A stretch of 16,202 nucleotides of DNA from an uncultured Bacilli bacterium (GCA_947628725.1 CANRAQ010000018.1:1-16202); one strand, 5' to 3'; positions 1 to 7,395 are shown, numbered from the stretch's first letter. The notes: generated from the sequence alone by a model not told the origin. Program-made: numbers and translations.

Positions 1-13
1 TATTTTCAATCAA
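1..13 (-). CDS. 5' end of an unknown gene leaving the left edge
   Basis: Only the first codons are inside the window. A strong ribosome binding site (GAGGAGGTG on the minus strand, 20-28) is followed 7-8 nt later by TTG at 13-11, which reads TTG ATT GAA AAT (M-I-E-N). No ATG lies at a suitable distance in view, so the TTG start is inferred from spacing alone. A sigma-H-like promoter sits just upstream. The product cannot be identified. It follows the CpsB gene but is separated from it by a terminator and its own promoter, so it need not be a polysaccharide gene. Confidence 0.5.
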
Positions 14-19
14 TATTTT

Positions 20-28
20 CACCTCCTC
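20..28 (-). promoter_or_regulatory. Strong Shine-Dalgarno site of the left-edge gene
   Basis: Minus-strand GAGGAGGTG is a near-complete complement to the 16S rRNA 3' end. It is the strongest ribosome binding site in the window and supports a real gene start at about 13 even though the start codon there is TTG. Confidence 0.7.
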
Positions 29-35
29 ATATATA

Positions 36-65
36 TCATTCTACAAAAGGTAGGCGATTTCCTTT
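36..65 (-). promoter_or_regulatory. Sigma-H (Spo0H)-like promoter
   Basis: On the minus strand AAAGGAAAT (65-57), a 12-nt spacer, and GTAGAATGA (44-36) fit the Bacillus sigma-H consensus RnAGGAwWW, 11-12 nt, RnnGAAT. No good sigma-A -35 sits at the right distance from the nearby TATATAT. The start site would fall near 30, just upstream of the Shine-Dalgarno site. The match is seen directly; use by a sigma-H factor is inferred. Confidence 0.5.
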
Positions 66-83
66 TTTTTCCTGAAAATTTTT

Positions 84-117
84 TAAAAAAATAGGAAATT
101 TTTTACATTTCCTATTT
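84..117 (-). terminator. Intrinsic terminator of the cps operon
   Basis: Minus-strand transcript: a 10-bp perfect stem (arms 108-117 and 89-98), a 9-nt loop, then a run of U. The TAG stop of the cpsB gene (114-112) lies inside the upstream arm. Confidence 0.85.
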
Positions 118-825
118 CTTTAATAAATTATTACAATTTAAAATTATTTTATCATAATAGTCTTTACCAACTATTTTTATTATTTTATTTTGTATTTTTG
201 AAAAATTATCTAATACAAAAGACTTATTTATATGATGTATATCAGTACCTAAATAATCAATATATTTATCCTTTAACATTTTTTTCATTAATTTTTTACT
301 AGAAGATCCATAATCTCCTAATATACTTGAATAATTAGATTGAAAAAGTATTCCATCATTTTTTAATTCTCTTACTAATTCATAATTTTTTTGAAAATAA
401 GTATATCTTTCTGGATGAGCTATTATAGGTATATATCCTTTTATTTTTAGTTCATATAATATATCCTGTATATTTAATATTTGATTATGAAAAGGAAATT
501 CTATAAGTAAATATTTACCATTATTTATACTATATATTTCATCTTTTTGTATATGTTCTATAATATTTTGATTTATAAATATTTCATTACCTAAATATAT
601 TTTTATTTTTAGTTTTTGACGTTTTATTTCTTTTTTTAATTCTTCTAATTTATTTAATTTTTCTTCATTTAAACTAAGATAATCACTATTTTCTATAAAA
701 TGAGGTGTAAGTATAACATTATCAAAGCCTATTTCTTCCATTTTTTTTAATAGTTCAATACTTTCATCTATACTTTTACTTCCATCATCAACATCAAATA
801 GTATATGTGAATGTATATCAGTCAT
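112..825 (-). CDS. cpsB: CpsB/YwqE-type PHP-domain protein tyrosine phosphatase
   Basis: 237 aa, the normal size for this Mn-dependent polymerase/histidinol-phosphatase (PHP) family. It dephosphorylates the tyrosine kinase that controls capsule or exopolysaccharide synthesis. The expected metal-site residues are all visible: H5 and H7 (DIHSH), D14 (DDG), H42 (TPHF), E81 (GNEIF), E109 (LIEFP), H137 (AHPERY), D195 and H197 (GTDIHH). The gene is cytoplasmic and has no signal peptide. The start ATG is preceded by AGGAG overlapping the stop codon of the kinase gene, so translation is probably coupled. It is the last gene of a three-gene operon (co-polymerase, kinase, phosphatase) and ends in a terminator. 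Identity is firm; which polysaccharide it controls is unknown. Confidence 0.93.
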   Translation of the reverse strand: MTDIHSHILFDVDDGSKSIDESIELLKKMEEIGFDNVILTPHFIENSDYLSLNEEKLNKLEELKKEIKRQKLKIKIYLGNEIFINQNIIEHIQKDEIYSINNGKYLLIEFPFHNQILNIQDILYELKIKGYIPIIAHPERYTYFQKNYELVRELKNDGILFQSNYSSILGDYGSSSKKLMKKMLKDKYIDYLGTDIHHINKSFVLDNFSKIQNKIIKIVGKDYYDKIILNCNNLLKK

Positions 826-833
826 AATATCTC

Positions 834-1502
834 CTACTCGTAATAATTAGAATATTTTCCCCTTTTACTTTGTTGAGTTTTATTCATAACAACACCTGCT
901 ATTTTAGCATCTACTTTCTCTAATGCTTTTTTAGCATTATTTAACTCATCTATTTTAGTATATCCATAAGAAGAAACTAAAACTACTCTATCTACTAAAT
1001 TAGCTAAAGCAAGTGAATCAGGTAATCCATTTATTGGAACACCATCAAATATTATGTAATCAAATTTTTCTTTTAATAATTTAATTAATTTTTTTATATT
1101 GCTTGATGACAATAACTCGCTTGGATTAGGTGGAACAGTTCCGCGTGGAATAACATATAAGTCAGGTAAATCCGTTTTTGCTATATAATCAGCAACTTCC
1201 ATTAAATTTTTACCAACTAATAAATTAGAAAATCCTTTTTTATTAGAAACACTAAATATTTTATGTATTCTTCCAAGTCTTAAATCACTATCTATAAGTA
1301 AAGTAGAAGAACCTGTTTGAGCAAATGCAGCAGCTAAATTACTACTTATAAAAGATTTCCCTTCTCCAGGAACAGAACTTGTAATTAATATTGTTTTACA
1401 ATTCTTCTCTGATAATGTAAATTGTAAATTTGTTCTAATAGTTCTTATATCCTCACTTACATTAGATTTTGGTCTTTCATGTATAATTAATTCATTTTTC
1501 AT
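834..1502 (-). CDS. cpsD: CpsD/CapB-type bacterial tyrosine kinase (BY-kinase)
   Basis: 222 aa cytoplasmic ATPase/autokinase that works with the membrane co-polymerase encoded just upstream to control chain length and export of surface polysaccharide. Walker A is at 43-51 (S-VPGEGKS, K49), the BY-kinase Walker A' at 68-75 (LLIDSDLR), and Walker B at 150-153 (IIFD). The family usually has DTPP after Walker B; here it reads DGVP, a mild deviation. The C-terminus carries a short tyrosine cluster (Y217, Y220, Y221), the expected autophosphorylation tail. Its ATG overlaps the preceding TAA by one base (TAATG), a translational coupling signature. The next gene encodes the matching phosphatase. Confidence 0.92.
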   Translation of the reverse strand: MKNELIIHERPKSNVSEDIRTIRTNLQFTLSEKNCKTILITSSVPGEGKSFISSNLAAAFAQTGSSTLLIDSDLRLGRIHKIFSVSNKKGFSNLLVGKNLMEVADYIAKTDLPDLYVIPRGTVPPNPSELLSSSNIKKLIKLLKEKFDYIIFDGVPINGLPDSLALANLVDRVVLVSSYGYTKIDELNNAKKALEKVDAKIAGVVMNKTQQSKRGKYSNYYE

Positions 1503-2182
1503 TATTTTTTACCACCTTTACTTATATCTTGTACGGTTCCAAGTATTGGTAATTTTACTTTTTGTTCTATTTGTTCTACTGATTTTATAGTTCTATCAAA
1601 ATAGAATATTATAAATACTATTCCAAAACTAAGCACTATACCTATTGCAAAATACAATATCAATTGTTTAGTTAAATTTATATTATATGGTGTTTTATTT
1701 TGTATTGCTTTATCTAATATACTAACATTATTCATATTATATATAGAAACTATTTCCTTTGCAAAAACTTTTGCGGCTGAATTTGCTACATCTTTTGCTA
1801 CTTTAGGATCACTATCACTTATAGTTATTTTTATTATTTCTGTATCATTAAGTGCTGAAACAGATATTCTACTACTTAAACTTTCATATGATGTATCTAA
1901 TTTTAATTCATCTATTACTTGATCCAATATCCTTCTCGATTTTATAATTTCTGCATATGTATTTACTAAATTTTTATTAAGATTTACATCGTTTTGTGTA
2001 ATAGATGAACTATTACCTTCACTACTACTCAATACTACAGTTGTATATGATTTATACATTGGCTTTTGTATAAATAATGCATAAAAGCAACCTAATATAC
2101 ATACTGCTGCAGTAATCATTATTATCATACCTATTTTTTTCATTACATATTCAAATAATTCTCTTAAATCTATTTCTTCCAT
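1502..2182 (-). CDS. cpsC: Wzz/CpsC-type polysaccharide co-polymerase (kinase activator)
   Basis: 226 aa chain-length-determinant protein. Two membrane segments (about 18-38 and 173-195) bracket an extracytoplasmic region, and the cytoplasmic tail has the family motif KLPILGTVQDIS. In Gram-positives this protein is split from the kinase and activates it, which matches the kinase gene directly downstream (1-nt overlap). A GTG at 2191 could start three residues earlier, but that GTG lies inside the Shine-Dalgarno sequence AGAGGTG, so the ATG at 2182-2180 is the better start. It is the first gene of the operon. The promoter lies immediately upstream, and the preceding gene ends in its own terminator. 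Confidence 0.9.
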   Translation of the reverse strand: MEEIDLRELFEYVMKKIGMIIMITAAVCILGCFYALFIQKPMYKSYTTVVLSSSEGNSSSITQNDVNLNKNLVNTYAEIIKSRRILDQVIDELKLDTSYESLSSRISVSALNDTEIIKITISDSDPKVAKDVANSAAKVFAKEIVSIYNMNNVSILDKAIQNKTPYNINLTKQLILYFAIGIVLSFGIVFIIFYFDRTIKSVEQIEQKVKLPILGTVQDISKGGKK

Positions 2183-2203
2183 TATAAGCACCTCTACTTA
2201 AAA

Positions 2204-2212
2204 AGTATATCA
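2204..2212 (-). promoter_or_regulatory. Extended -10 promoter of the cps operon
   Basis: Minus-strand TGATATACT (TGn plus -10 TATACT, 2209-2204). The -35 region (TTTTAA at 17 nt) is poor, so the TG extension probably matters. The predicted start near 2197 leaves a leader of only about 15 nt. Confidence 0.55.
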
Positions 2213-2269
2213 TATAAATATAATTTTTAAAACATAAAAATTATATTTTTTAATCATTTGACGTTTTAT

Positions 2270-2291
2270 ATATAATATAATTATATTATAT
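2270..2291. repeat. 22-bp perfect AT-only palindrome upstream of the cps promoter
   Basis: Two 11-bp arms meet at 2280/2281 with no loop. It lies about 60 bp upstream of the cps -10 and just past the terminator of the surface-protein gene. It could be an operator, but AT-only palindromes of this size can arise by chance in DNA this AT-rich. Confidence 0.35.
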
Positions 2292-2293
2292 GT

Positions 2294-2320
2294 AAAAAAA
2301 TATTGAGAAAGTCAATATTT
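2294..2320 (-). terminator. Intrinsic terminator of the surface-protein gene
   Basis: Minus-strand stem of 9 bp (arms 2320-2312 and 2306-2298, AAATATTGA/TCAATATTT), 5-nt loop, then U tract. It begins 1-2 nt after the stop codon. Confidence 0.8.
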
Positions 2321-2321
2321 T

Positions 2322-3224
2322 TTATTTTTTCTTCTTTAAAAGATAAAATCCAATTCCCAATAATACAATAAATGCAACCATAACAGCCACTATTTTTCCT
2401 TTATATTCATATGGCTTACCACTATTTTCTTCTTGGGTAGGTTCTTCTTTTATATTTTCGTCTTTTGAATCTTTTTCATCTGTTTCTTTTATTTTTACTT
2501 TTATTTTATAATCTTTAGATATTTTACCATCAGTTACATTTATAACTATTTCATTATCTTTTAATTCTTCTATTTTTTGTGTTTTTATAGTTGCTTTATA
2601 TTTTTCATCTATAGTAACTGGTTTTAAATCTAATTCTTTAATATCATCCGTTATAGTTACCTCATATTCAAATTTATCTTTTTCTAATTTAATATTAACT
2701 ATATCAGAATCTATACTTTTTAATAAATTATAATCTATAGGTTCATCTTGTTCATTATTTACAGGTTTATCATCTTGTGGTTTTGTTTGCGTATCTGTTT
2801 GATTATTTGTTTGTGTATTTGTCTGTGGTTGAGGATTATCAATATTAACAGTTATCGTTTGACCATCTATAGTTACTGTTGCAGCTTCTTTCGCATCATT
2901 TAATGCCGTTATAGTTACTGTACCTATAGAAATTTCACCTGCTGTATGTTCCCCAAGCGTAACCGTATACGAATTTGATCCACCGGTACTTAAATGTGGA
3001 GAAACTGCATTAAAACTAGCAGGAACTTTATAAGATGAATATACAAATGGAAATGAAACTTCTACTTGTGCCTCTTCTACAGTTGCATATACTCCTATAT
3101 TTGCTGTTTGACCTGGTTTTAATGTTACACTAGTTTTATCTAATCTTACTGCATTTACTTTTATAGTAAATATACCTACTACAAATATTGTGAGCATTAA
3201 TAAAATTTTTGAAACTCTACTCAT
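2322..3224 (-). CDS. Secreted, membrane-anchored surface protein (cohesin-like + cadherin-like beta-sandwich)
   Basis: 300 aa. Visible parts in order: a signal peptide (about 1-25, hydrophobic, ending VNA); a beta-rich domain (27-130) that looks cohesin- or Ig-like; a low-complexity N/Q/T linker (131-160); a second beta-rich domain (about 170-246) resembling the cadherin-like beta-sandwich family (PF12733); an acidic K/E/D spacer; one transmembrane helix (277-296); and a KKKK tail. There is no LPXTG motif, so anchoring is by the helix. A GTG at 3236 lies within the Shine-Dalgarno AGGAGTG, so the ATG at 3224 is preferred. The gene has its own promoter and terminator. It sits between the division PBP and the cps operon, which suggests an envelope role, but no function can be assigned. 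Domain names are by pattern recognition only. Confidence 0.8.
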   Translation of the reverse strand: MSRVSKILLMLTIFVVGIFTIKVNAVRLDKTSVTLKPGQTANIGVYATVEEAQVEVSFPFVYSSYKVPASFNAVSPHLSTGGSNSYTVTLGEHTAGEISIGTVTITALNDAKEAATVTIDGQTITVNIDNPQPQTNTQTNNQTDTQTKPQDDKPVNNEQDEPIDYNLLKSIDSDIVNIKLEKDKFEYEVTITDDIKELDLKPVTIDEKYKATIKTQKIEELKDNEIVINVTDGKISKDYKIKVKIKETDEKDSKDENIKEEPTQEENSGKPYEYKGKIVAVMVAFIVLLGIGFYLLKKKK

Positions 3225-3246
3225 ATTTATAATCACTCCTACTTTA

Positions 3247-3274
3247 ATTATAGCATTTTAATAGAAAAAAACAA
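3247..3274 (-). promoter_or_regulatory. Promoter of the surface-protein gene (extended -10)
   Basis: Minus-strand TGCTATAAT gives a perfect extended -10 (TATAAT at 3252-3247). A weak -35 (TTGTTT, 16-nt spacer) overlaps the U tract of the preceding terminator. The predicted start is close to the Shine-Dalgarno site at 3240-3236. Confidence 0.65.
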
Positions 3275-3298
3275 TAAAAATTATAATTTTATTGTTTT
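3265..3298 (-). terminator. Intrinsic terminator of the PBP gene
   Basis: Minus-strand 12-bp AT-rich stem (arms 3298-3287 and 3279-3268, AAAACAATAAAA/TTTTATTGTTTT) followed by U. It lies 22 nt after the PBP stop codon. Confidence 0.8.
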
Positions 3299-3320
3299 CA
3301 ATGTAAAAACTATGTAAATT

Positions 3321-5681
3321 TTATTTTATATTTCCAAGTAAAATACTTAATTTATCATCTTTATTTATTACTTTATTTTTTTCTATACTTTGACTTACTA
3401 CATATCCTGATCCCTCAAAACTATATTCTATACCAATAAGTTCACATAGTTTTACTACATCATATCTAGACCAATTAGTTAAATTTTCCATTTTATAATT
3501 AGTTCCATTAGTAAGTAAAAATACTTTATCTCCATATATAGTTTTTGTTCCTTTTTCTGGATATTGTTTTATGACTTTTTTTCCATCCCCTATTACTATA
3601 GGATTCATATTATTTTTTTCTAATGTAGATTTAGCAGATATAACATCTTCACTTATAAATGTTGGTAGTACATATGAATTATTTTTTTTAACTGCTTCAT
3701 TTGTGTTAAACATACCTTTATATTTAGAAATATTTTTAACAAGTTCTACCATCGTTTCAGGTAAAACATATCCTATACTATGTGTAGGTTGTTTAGCTGC
3801 CGCATAAATAATTATTTCTGGATCATCTTTAGGATACATTAATCCTATAGAAACTATATAATTAGTATCTCCTGTTAAATATTTACCATTTTCATATATT
3901 TGTGCAGTACCTGTTTTACCAATTAATCCATAATCCTTTATGTAATATCTACTTCCTGTTGCACTTCCTTCTTGTATTACACTTTCCATCAAGTCTTTCA
4001 TTTTATTTATAGTTTTAGAACTAACAAGTTTTTCTGATTTTTCTACTTCAGTTACTATTTCGTCTTTAGTATCAGTATTTACCATTTTCTTTATTATATG
4101 AGGTTTTAACATTACCCCATCATTAGCAATCATAGTAAGAGCCTGTAGATGTTGTATAGGAGTTGTTGATATACCTTGTCCATAACCTGCTGCCATAACT
4201 TCTGTTTCATACTTAAATTTTATACTTCCAGCTTCTTCGTTAGATAATTCTACACCAGTCTTTTTTCCAAAACCATATCTCTGTAAACATGTCCTTAGTT
4301 TTTCACTAGATAAATAATCTTTTACTATATTTATTATACCTACATTTGATGAATAACTAAATCCAACATCGTATGTAAGATATCCCCAACCATAATTATT
4401 CCAATCATGAACTACAGTTCCATCATCAAATTTATAACTACCACTTAAGTATTTTTTATTGCCATCATATAATCCAGTTTCAAGAGCGCACATATATGTA
4501 TATATTTTCATAACACTACCTGGTTCATATGTATATGAAACTAATGGATTTTGATATGACATATCACTAGGTAAGTTATTAGGGTTATATGATGGGCTTG
4601 TAGCACTAGCAAGTATATCCCCTGTTTTAGCATCCATAACAGAAACTATAGACCATTTAGGGTTATAATCTTCCATTATTTCGTTTATTGCATTTTCAGC
4701 AAATCTTTGTACATTAGAATCAATAGTTAAATATATGTCATATCCATCTACATCATCTAATCTAATTTCTGGAGTATCTGGTATTTTATACCCATATTTA
4801 TCTTGTTGATATTGTATATATCCATCAGTACCAGTAAGTTTATCATCATATTTACTTTCTATACCAAGTTCACCAACTATAGTACTATCTATAACATTAT
4901 AATTATCATGTTCTGTTACATTTAAAACTATATTAGCAAGTATATCGTTATTGGTCTTTATAGTTATTATAGTACTACCTTCAGTTATTCCAGTTATCTT
5001 ACTTCCCTCTATAGAAACTACTTTATGATCTAAAGTTTCTACCTTTACATTACTATAATTTTCAAAGAAATTTCTATAATTTTGATATAAATCATATGTA
5101 GTACCTGCTTTGATATTTATTCTTGTATATTGTTTAGCATACCCAACTATATATGACGCAAAATCACCATTAGGATAATATCTATTTACAGTTTCTACAA
5201 AATCTATTCCTGGTAAATCTAATTGTTGAATAGCTATTTTAGTTAATTCAGTTAAATTTTTACCTATTTTTCCAAATTCTACTTGTTTAGATGTCTTATT
5301 TAATCTTTCTAATATATATCCATAATAATCTTCACCTAATATACTAGATAACTTAACTGCAGTATATTCTTTATCTACCACATGTTTTGGATCATTCTCA
5401 TCTATAGTTCTAGAAGGGTCTAAATATGCGATTAATGTATAAGAAGTAATATTTTGCGCTAAAACATTTCCTTCTATATCATATATAGTTCCCCTTTTAG
5501 CTGTTAAAGTTGTTGATATAGTATTTCTAGTTTTAGCAAAAGATTTCATATTAATACCATATACATTTTTAGATAAACTCAAATAACAAAATTGAGCAAA
5601 TAACACTAAAATTACTAAAAAAAATGTAAAGAAACAAATTAATGGAGCATTCCATACTCTTTTAGTCTTCTTATTTTTCAT
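3321..5681 (-). CDS. ftsI: Class B PBP (FtsI/PBP2x-type transpeptidase) with inserted Big_2-like domain and two PASTA repeats
   Basis: 786 aa D,D-transpeptidase that cross-links peptidoglycan outside the membrane, here most likely at the septum. Order: cytoplasmic tail; one transmembrane helix (about 13-34); PBP dimerisation domain starting at AKRGTIYD (61-68); an Ig-like Big_2-type segment (about 188-257); return to the dimerisation domain (GELGIESKYDDKLTGTDG, 270-287); transpeptidase with S389-x-x-K392, S444-S-N446 and K589-T-G591; and two C-terminal PASTA-like repeats (about 669-726 and 728-784). SpoVD/PBP2x relatives have the PASTA repeats but I know of no Ig insertion there. It follows mraZ-rsmH-ftsL, the usual place of the division PBP, but has its own promoter after a terminator. 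A sporulation SpoVD role is the alternative. Confidence 0.92.
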   Translation of the reverse strand: MKNKKTKRVWNAPLICFFTFFLVILVLFAQFCYLSLSKNVYGINMKSFAKTRNTISTTLTAKRGTIYDIEGNVLAQNITSYTLIAYLDPSRTIDENDPKHVVDKEYTAVKLSSILGEDYYGYILERLNKTSKQVEFGKIGKNLTELTKIAIQQLDLPGIDFVETVNRYYPNGDFASYIVGYAKQYTRINIKAGTTYDLYQNYRNFFENYSNVKVETLDHKVVSIEGSKITGITEGSTIITIKTNNDILANIVLNVTEHDNYNVIDSTIVGELGIESKYDDKLTGTDGYIQYQQDKYGYKIPDTPEIRLDDVDGYDIYLTIDSNVQRFAENAINEIMEDYNPKWSIVSVMDAKTGDILASATSPSYNPNNLPSDMSYQNPLVSYTYEPGSVMKIYTYMCALETGLYDGNKKYLSGSYKFDDGTVVHDWNNYGWGYLTYDVGFSYSSNVGIINIVKDYLSSEKLRTCLQRYGFGKKTGVELSNEEAGSIKFKYETEVMAAGYGQGISTTPIQHLQALTMIANDGVMLKPHIIKKMVNTDTKDEIVTEVEKSEKLVSSKTINKMKDLMESVIQEGSATGSRYYIKDYGLIGKTGTAQIYENGKYLTGDTNYIVSIGLMYPKDDPEIIIYAAAKQPTHSIGYVLPETMVELVKNISKYKGMFNTNEAVKKNNSYVLPTFISEDVISAKSTLEKNNMNPIVIGDGKKVIKQYPEKGTKTIYGDKVFLLTNGTNYKMENLTNWSRYDVVKLCELIGIEYSFEGSGYVVSQSIEKNKVINKDDKLSILLGNIK

Positions 5682-5696
5682 AGTATCACCATAATA

Positions 5697-5705
5697 ATTA
5701 TAACA
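5697..5705 (-). promoter_or_regulatory. Extended -10 promoter of the PBP gene
   Basis: Minus-strand TGTTATAAT (TATAAT 5702-5697). There is no good -35 (best is TTTATA at 19 nt). Only 15 nt lie between the -10 and the ATG, containing GGTGAT, so the leader would be about 8-10 nt. Confidence 0.6.
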
Positions 5706-5734
5706 TGAATTTATAAATTTTTATAAACAAATAT

Positions 5735-5760
5735 GAAAAAACCTAGAATATTTTCTAGAT
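5735..5760 (-). terminator. Intrinsic terminator of the mraZ-rsmH-ftsL operon
   Basis: Minus-strand 8-bp stem with one U-G pair (arms 5760-5753 and 5748-5741), AATA loop, then six U. The ftsL stop codon touches the stem. It separates ftsL from the PBP gene. Confidence 0.8.
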
Positions 5761-6053
5761 TATTTTATAACTATTATATTTTCATTATTATATGCAAGTC
5801 CCATTTCCTTTAAAACACCACTTAAATTTTCATAAGATGTAAGTTCATTTACTTGCATAACTAAACTTTGATTCTTCTTTTCTTGGTTTTCAATTTTATA
5901 TGATATTTTTTCTATATCCATTTTTAAATTCCCAATACTTGCACTAGAAAAAACTCTTATTACAAGTGTAAATATAAAGCATAATACTCCTAATGTGTAT
6001 AATAATTTTTCTCCTTTTGTAAGTCTTACTACTTTTCTAGTACTTTTTTTCAT
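5760..6053 (-). CDS. ftsL: FtsL-like division protein
   Basis: 97 aa bitopic membrane protein: a basic cytoplasmic tail (1-15), one transmembrane helix (about 16-36), and an extracellular coiled-coil (about 41-75), the typical size and layout of FtsL, which bridges FtsB/DivIC to the septal synthase. FtsL proteins are poorly conserved, so the call leans on layout and on position directly after rsmH. The ATG at 6053 sits 4 nt past the rsmH TGA. A TTG at 6065, overlapping the rsmH end, would add four residues (M-V-D-N). Neither start has a strong Shine-Dalgarno site, so coupling to rsmH translation is likely. Confidence 0.82.
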   Translation of the reverse strand: MKKSTRKVVRLTKGEKLLYTLGVLCFIFTLVIRVFSSASIGNLKMDIEKISYKIENQEKKNQSLVMQVNELTSYENLSGVLKEMGLAYNNENIIVIK

Positions 6054-6057
6054 ATTA

Positions 6058-6966
6058 TCAACCAATTCTTTCTATTATTCTAAGTTTAGCGCTTCTAGCT
6101 CTCTTATTTTTTTCTAATTCTAATTTACTAGGTATAACCTTATCTACTATTTTAAATTTTGGTAAATACTCTTCAGGTATTATAGGGAGATTTTTCAAAC
6201 TGTTATCAACTTCACTTACACTTTTAAAGATATTTTTACATATTCTATCTTCTAACGAATGAAAAGTTATAACACATATTCTTCCACCAATATTTAATAT
6301 GTCTAATGCATCTTTTAAACTTTTTTCAAATACATTTAATTCATCGTTTACTTCTATCCTTATTGCTTGAAATACCTTTCTAGCAGGATGTTTTTCCCTT
6401 TTATATTTTTCAGGAACATTATTTTTTATAACTTCTACAAGGTCAAGTGTAGTTTTAATAGGTCTACTTGATATTATTCCTTTAGCAATTTGTGATGCAT
6501 ATTTTTCTTCACCATATCTGCGAAAAATATCTACTAATTTCTCATATGTATATTCGTTTACAACTTTATATGCATCAAGGCTATTTGTTTGATCCATTCT
6601 CATATCTAGAACTGCATCGTTATGAAAACTAAATCCTCTATAATCTTCATCTAACTGTGGACTAGATACCCCTAAATCGTAAAGTATACCATCTACTTTA
6701 TAAATATTTTTTTCTTTTAACTTTTCTTTTAGATTTACGAAATTACTTTTAATTATTGTGTAATTATCTGCAATATTACTTAATCTTTTATCACTATATA
6801 ATATTGCTTCTTCATCTTGATCAAAGGCGAATAGATGACCCTTTTTTATTCTTTTTAATATTTCACTACTATGTCCACCATATCCAAGAGTACAATCGAC
6901 TATAATGCTTTCATCTTTTAAGTTAAGTCCATTTATACATTCTTTTAACAATACTGACTCATGCAT
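6058..6966 (-). CDS. rsmH: RsmH (MraW), 16S rRNA m4C1402 methyltransferase
   Basis: 302 aa, normal length. It uses S-adenosylmethionine to methylate N4 of C1402 in the 16S rRNA decoding centre. Signature motifs: SAM site DCTLGYGGHS (24-33), YDLGVSSPQLD (96-106), RGFSF (110-114), LDMRMD (120-125), HPARKVFQAIRIEVN (193-207), ITFHSLEDR (233-241) and C-terminal RARSAKLR (289-296). It overlaps mraZ by 8 nt (ATGCATGA), showing tight coupling, and is followed by ftsL, the classical mra order. Confidence 0.97.
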   Translation of the reverse strand: MHESVLLKECINGLNLKDESIIVDCTLGYGGHSSEILKRIKKGHLFAFDQDEEAILYSDKRLSNIADNYTIIKSNFVNLKEKLKEKNIYKVDGILYDLGVSSPQLDEDYRGFSFHNDAVLDMRMDQTNSLDAYKVVNEYTYEKLVDIFRRYGEEKYASQIAKGIISSRPIKTTLDLVEVIKNNVPEKYKREKHPARKVFQAIRIEVNDELNVFEKSLKDALDILNIGGRICVITFHSLEDRICKNIFKSVSEVDNSLKNLPIIPEEYLPKFKIVDKVIPSKLELEKNKRARSAKLRIIERIG

Positions 6967-7393
6967 AATAATTGCTTTGGAAAAGATTATCTGCTATATC
7001 TGATAAGTTATCCTCATTAGTAGCAATAAATTCTTCCCAGCGCTCCTTACTCCAAATTTCTAGTCTTTCATCAACACCAATTATAATACAATCTTTTTCT
7101 AGTTTAGCAAATTCTACTAGAGGTTTTGGGATGTTGATTCTTCCTTGCTTATCGTATTCACATATAGTAGCGCCTGACAAAAATATTCTCATGAATTGTC
7201 TTTTGTCTTTGGTATCAGGCAATTCTTTATACTTATTTATTATTTTATCCCATTCATTTTTAGGATATAGGAATAAGCATCCATCAAGCCCACGAGTAAC
7301 TATAAAATTCTCACCTAAACCATCACGAGTCTTAGAAGGAATTATTATTCTTCCTTTAGTATCTATACTGTGATGGTACTCCCCCATGAACAT
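6959..7393 (-). CDS. mraZ: MraZ, transcriptional regulator of the division cluster
   Basis: 144 aa, normal size. Two AbrB/SpoVT-like half-domains, each with the DxxGR motif (DTKGR 11-15, DKQGR 81-85). MraZ forms a ring-shaped oligomer that binds tandem boxes in its own promoter. The N-terminus MFMGEYHHSIDTKGR matches the family start, so the ATG at 7393 is chosen. A GTG at 7405 would add four residues, but it lies within the fourth operator box and Shine-Dalgarno region. It is the first gene of the mraZ-rsmH-ftsL operon and is very probably autoregulated through the four repeats directly upstream. Confidence 0.96.
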   Translation of the reverse strand: MFMGEYHHSIDTKGRIIIPSKTRDGLGENFIVTRGLDGCLFLYPKNEWDKIINKYKELPDTKDKRQFMRIFLSGATICEYDKQGRINIPKPLVEFAKLEKDCIIIGVDERLEIWSKERWEEFIATNEDNLSDIADNLFQSNYYA

Positions 7394-7395
7394 AT

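Noticed and set aside
2258..2286. Plus-strand TTGACG followed by TTATAT as a sigma-A promoter
   Set aside because: The -35 is good, but the -10 is only AT-rich background, and it would drive transcription against the surface-protein gene with no plus-strand gene downstream.
3571..3807. Plus-strand open frame opposite the PBP gene
   Set aside because: It is antisense to a clear, fully motif-supported gene, with no RBS of its own; a shadow frame. The same holds for plus-strand frames near 6972-7373, 8038-8364, 9842-10106, 15091-15459 and 15622-15888.
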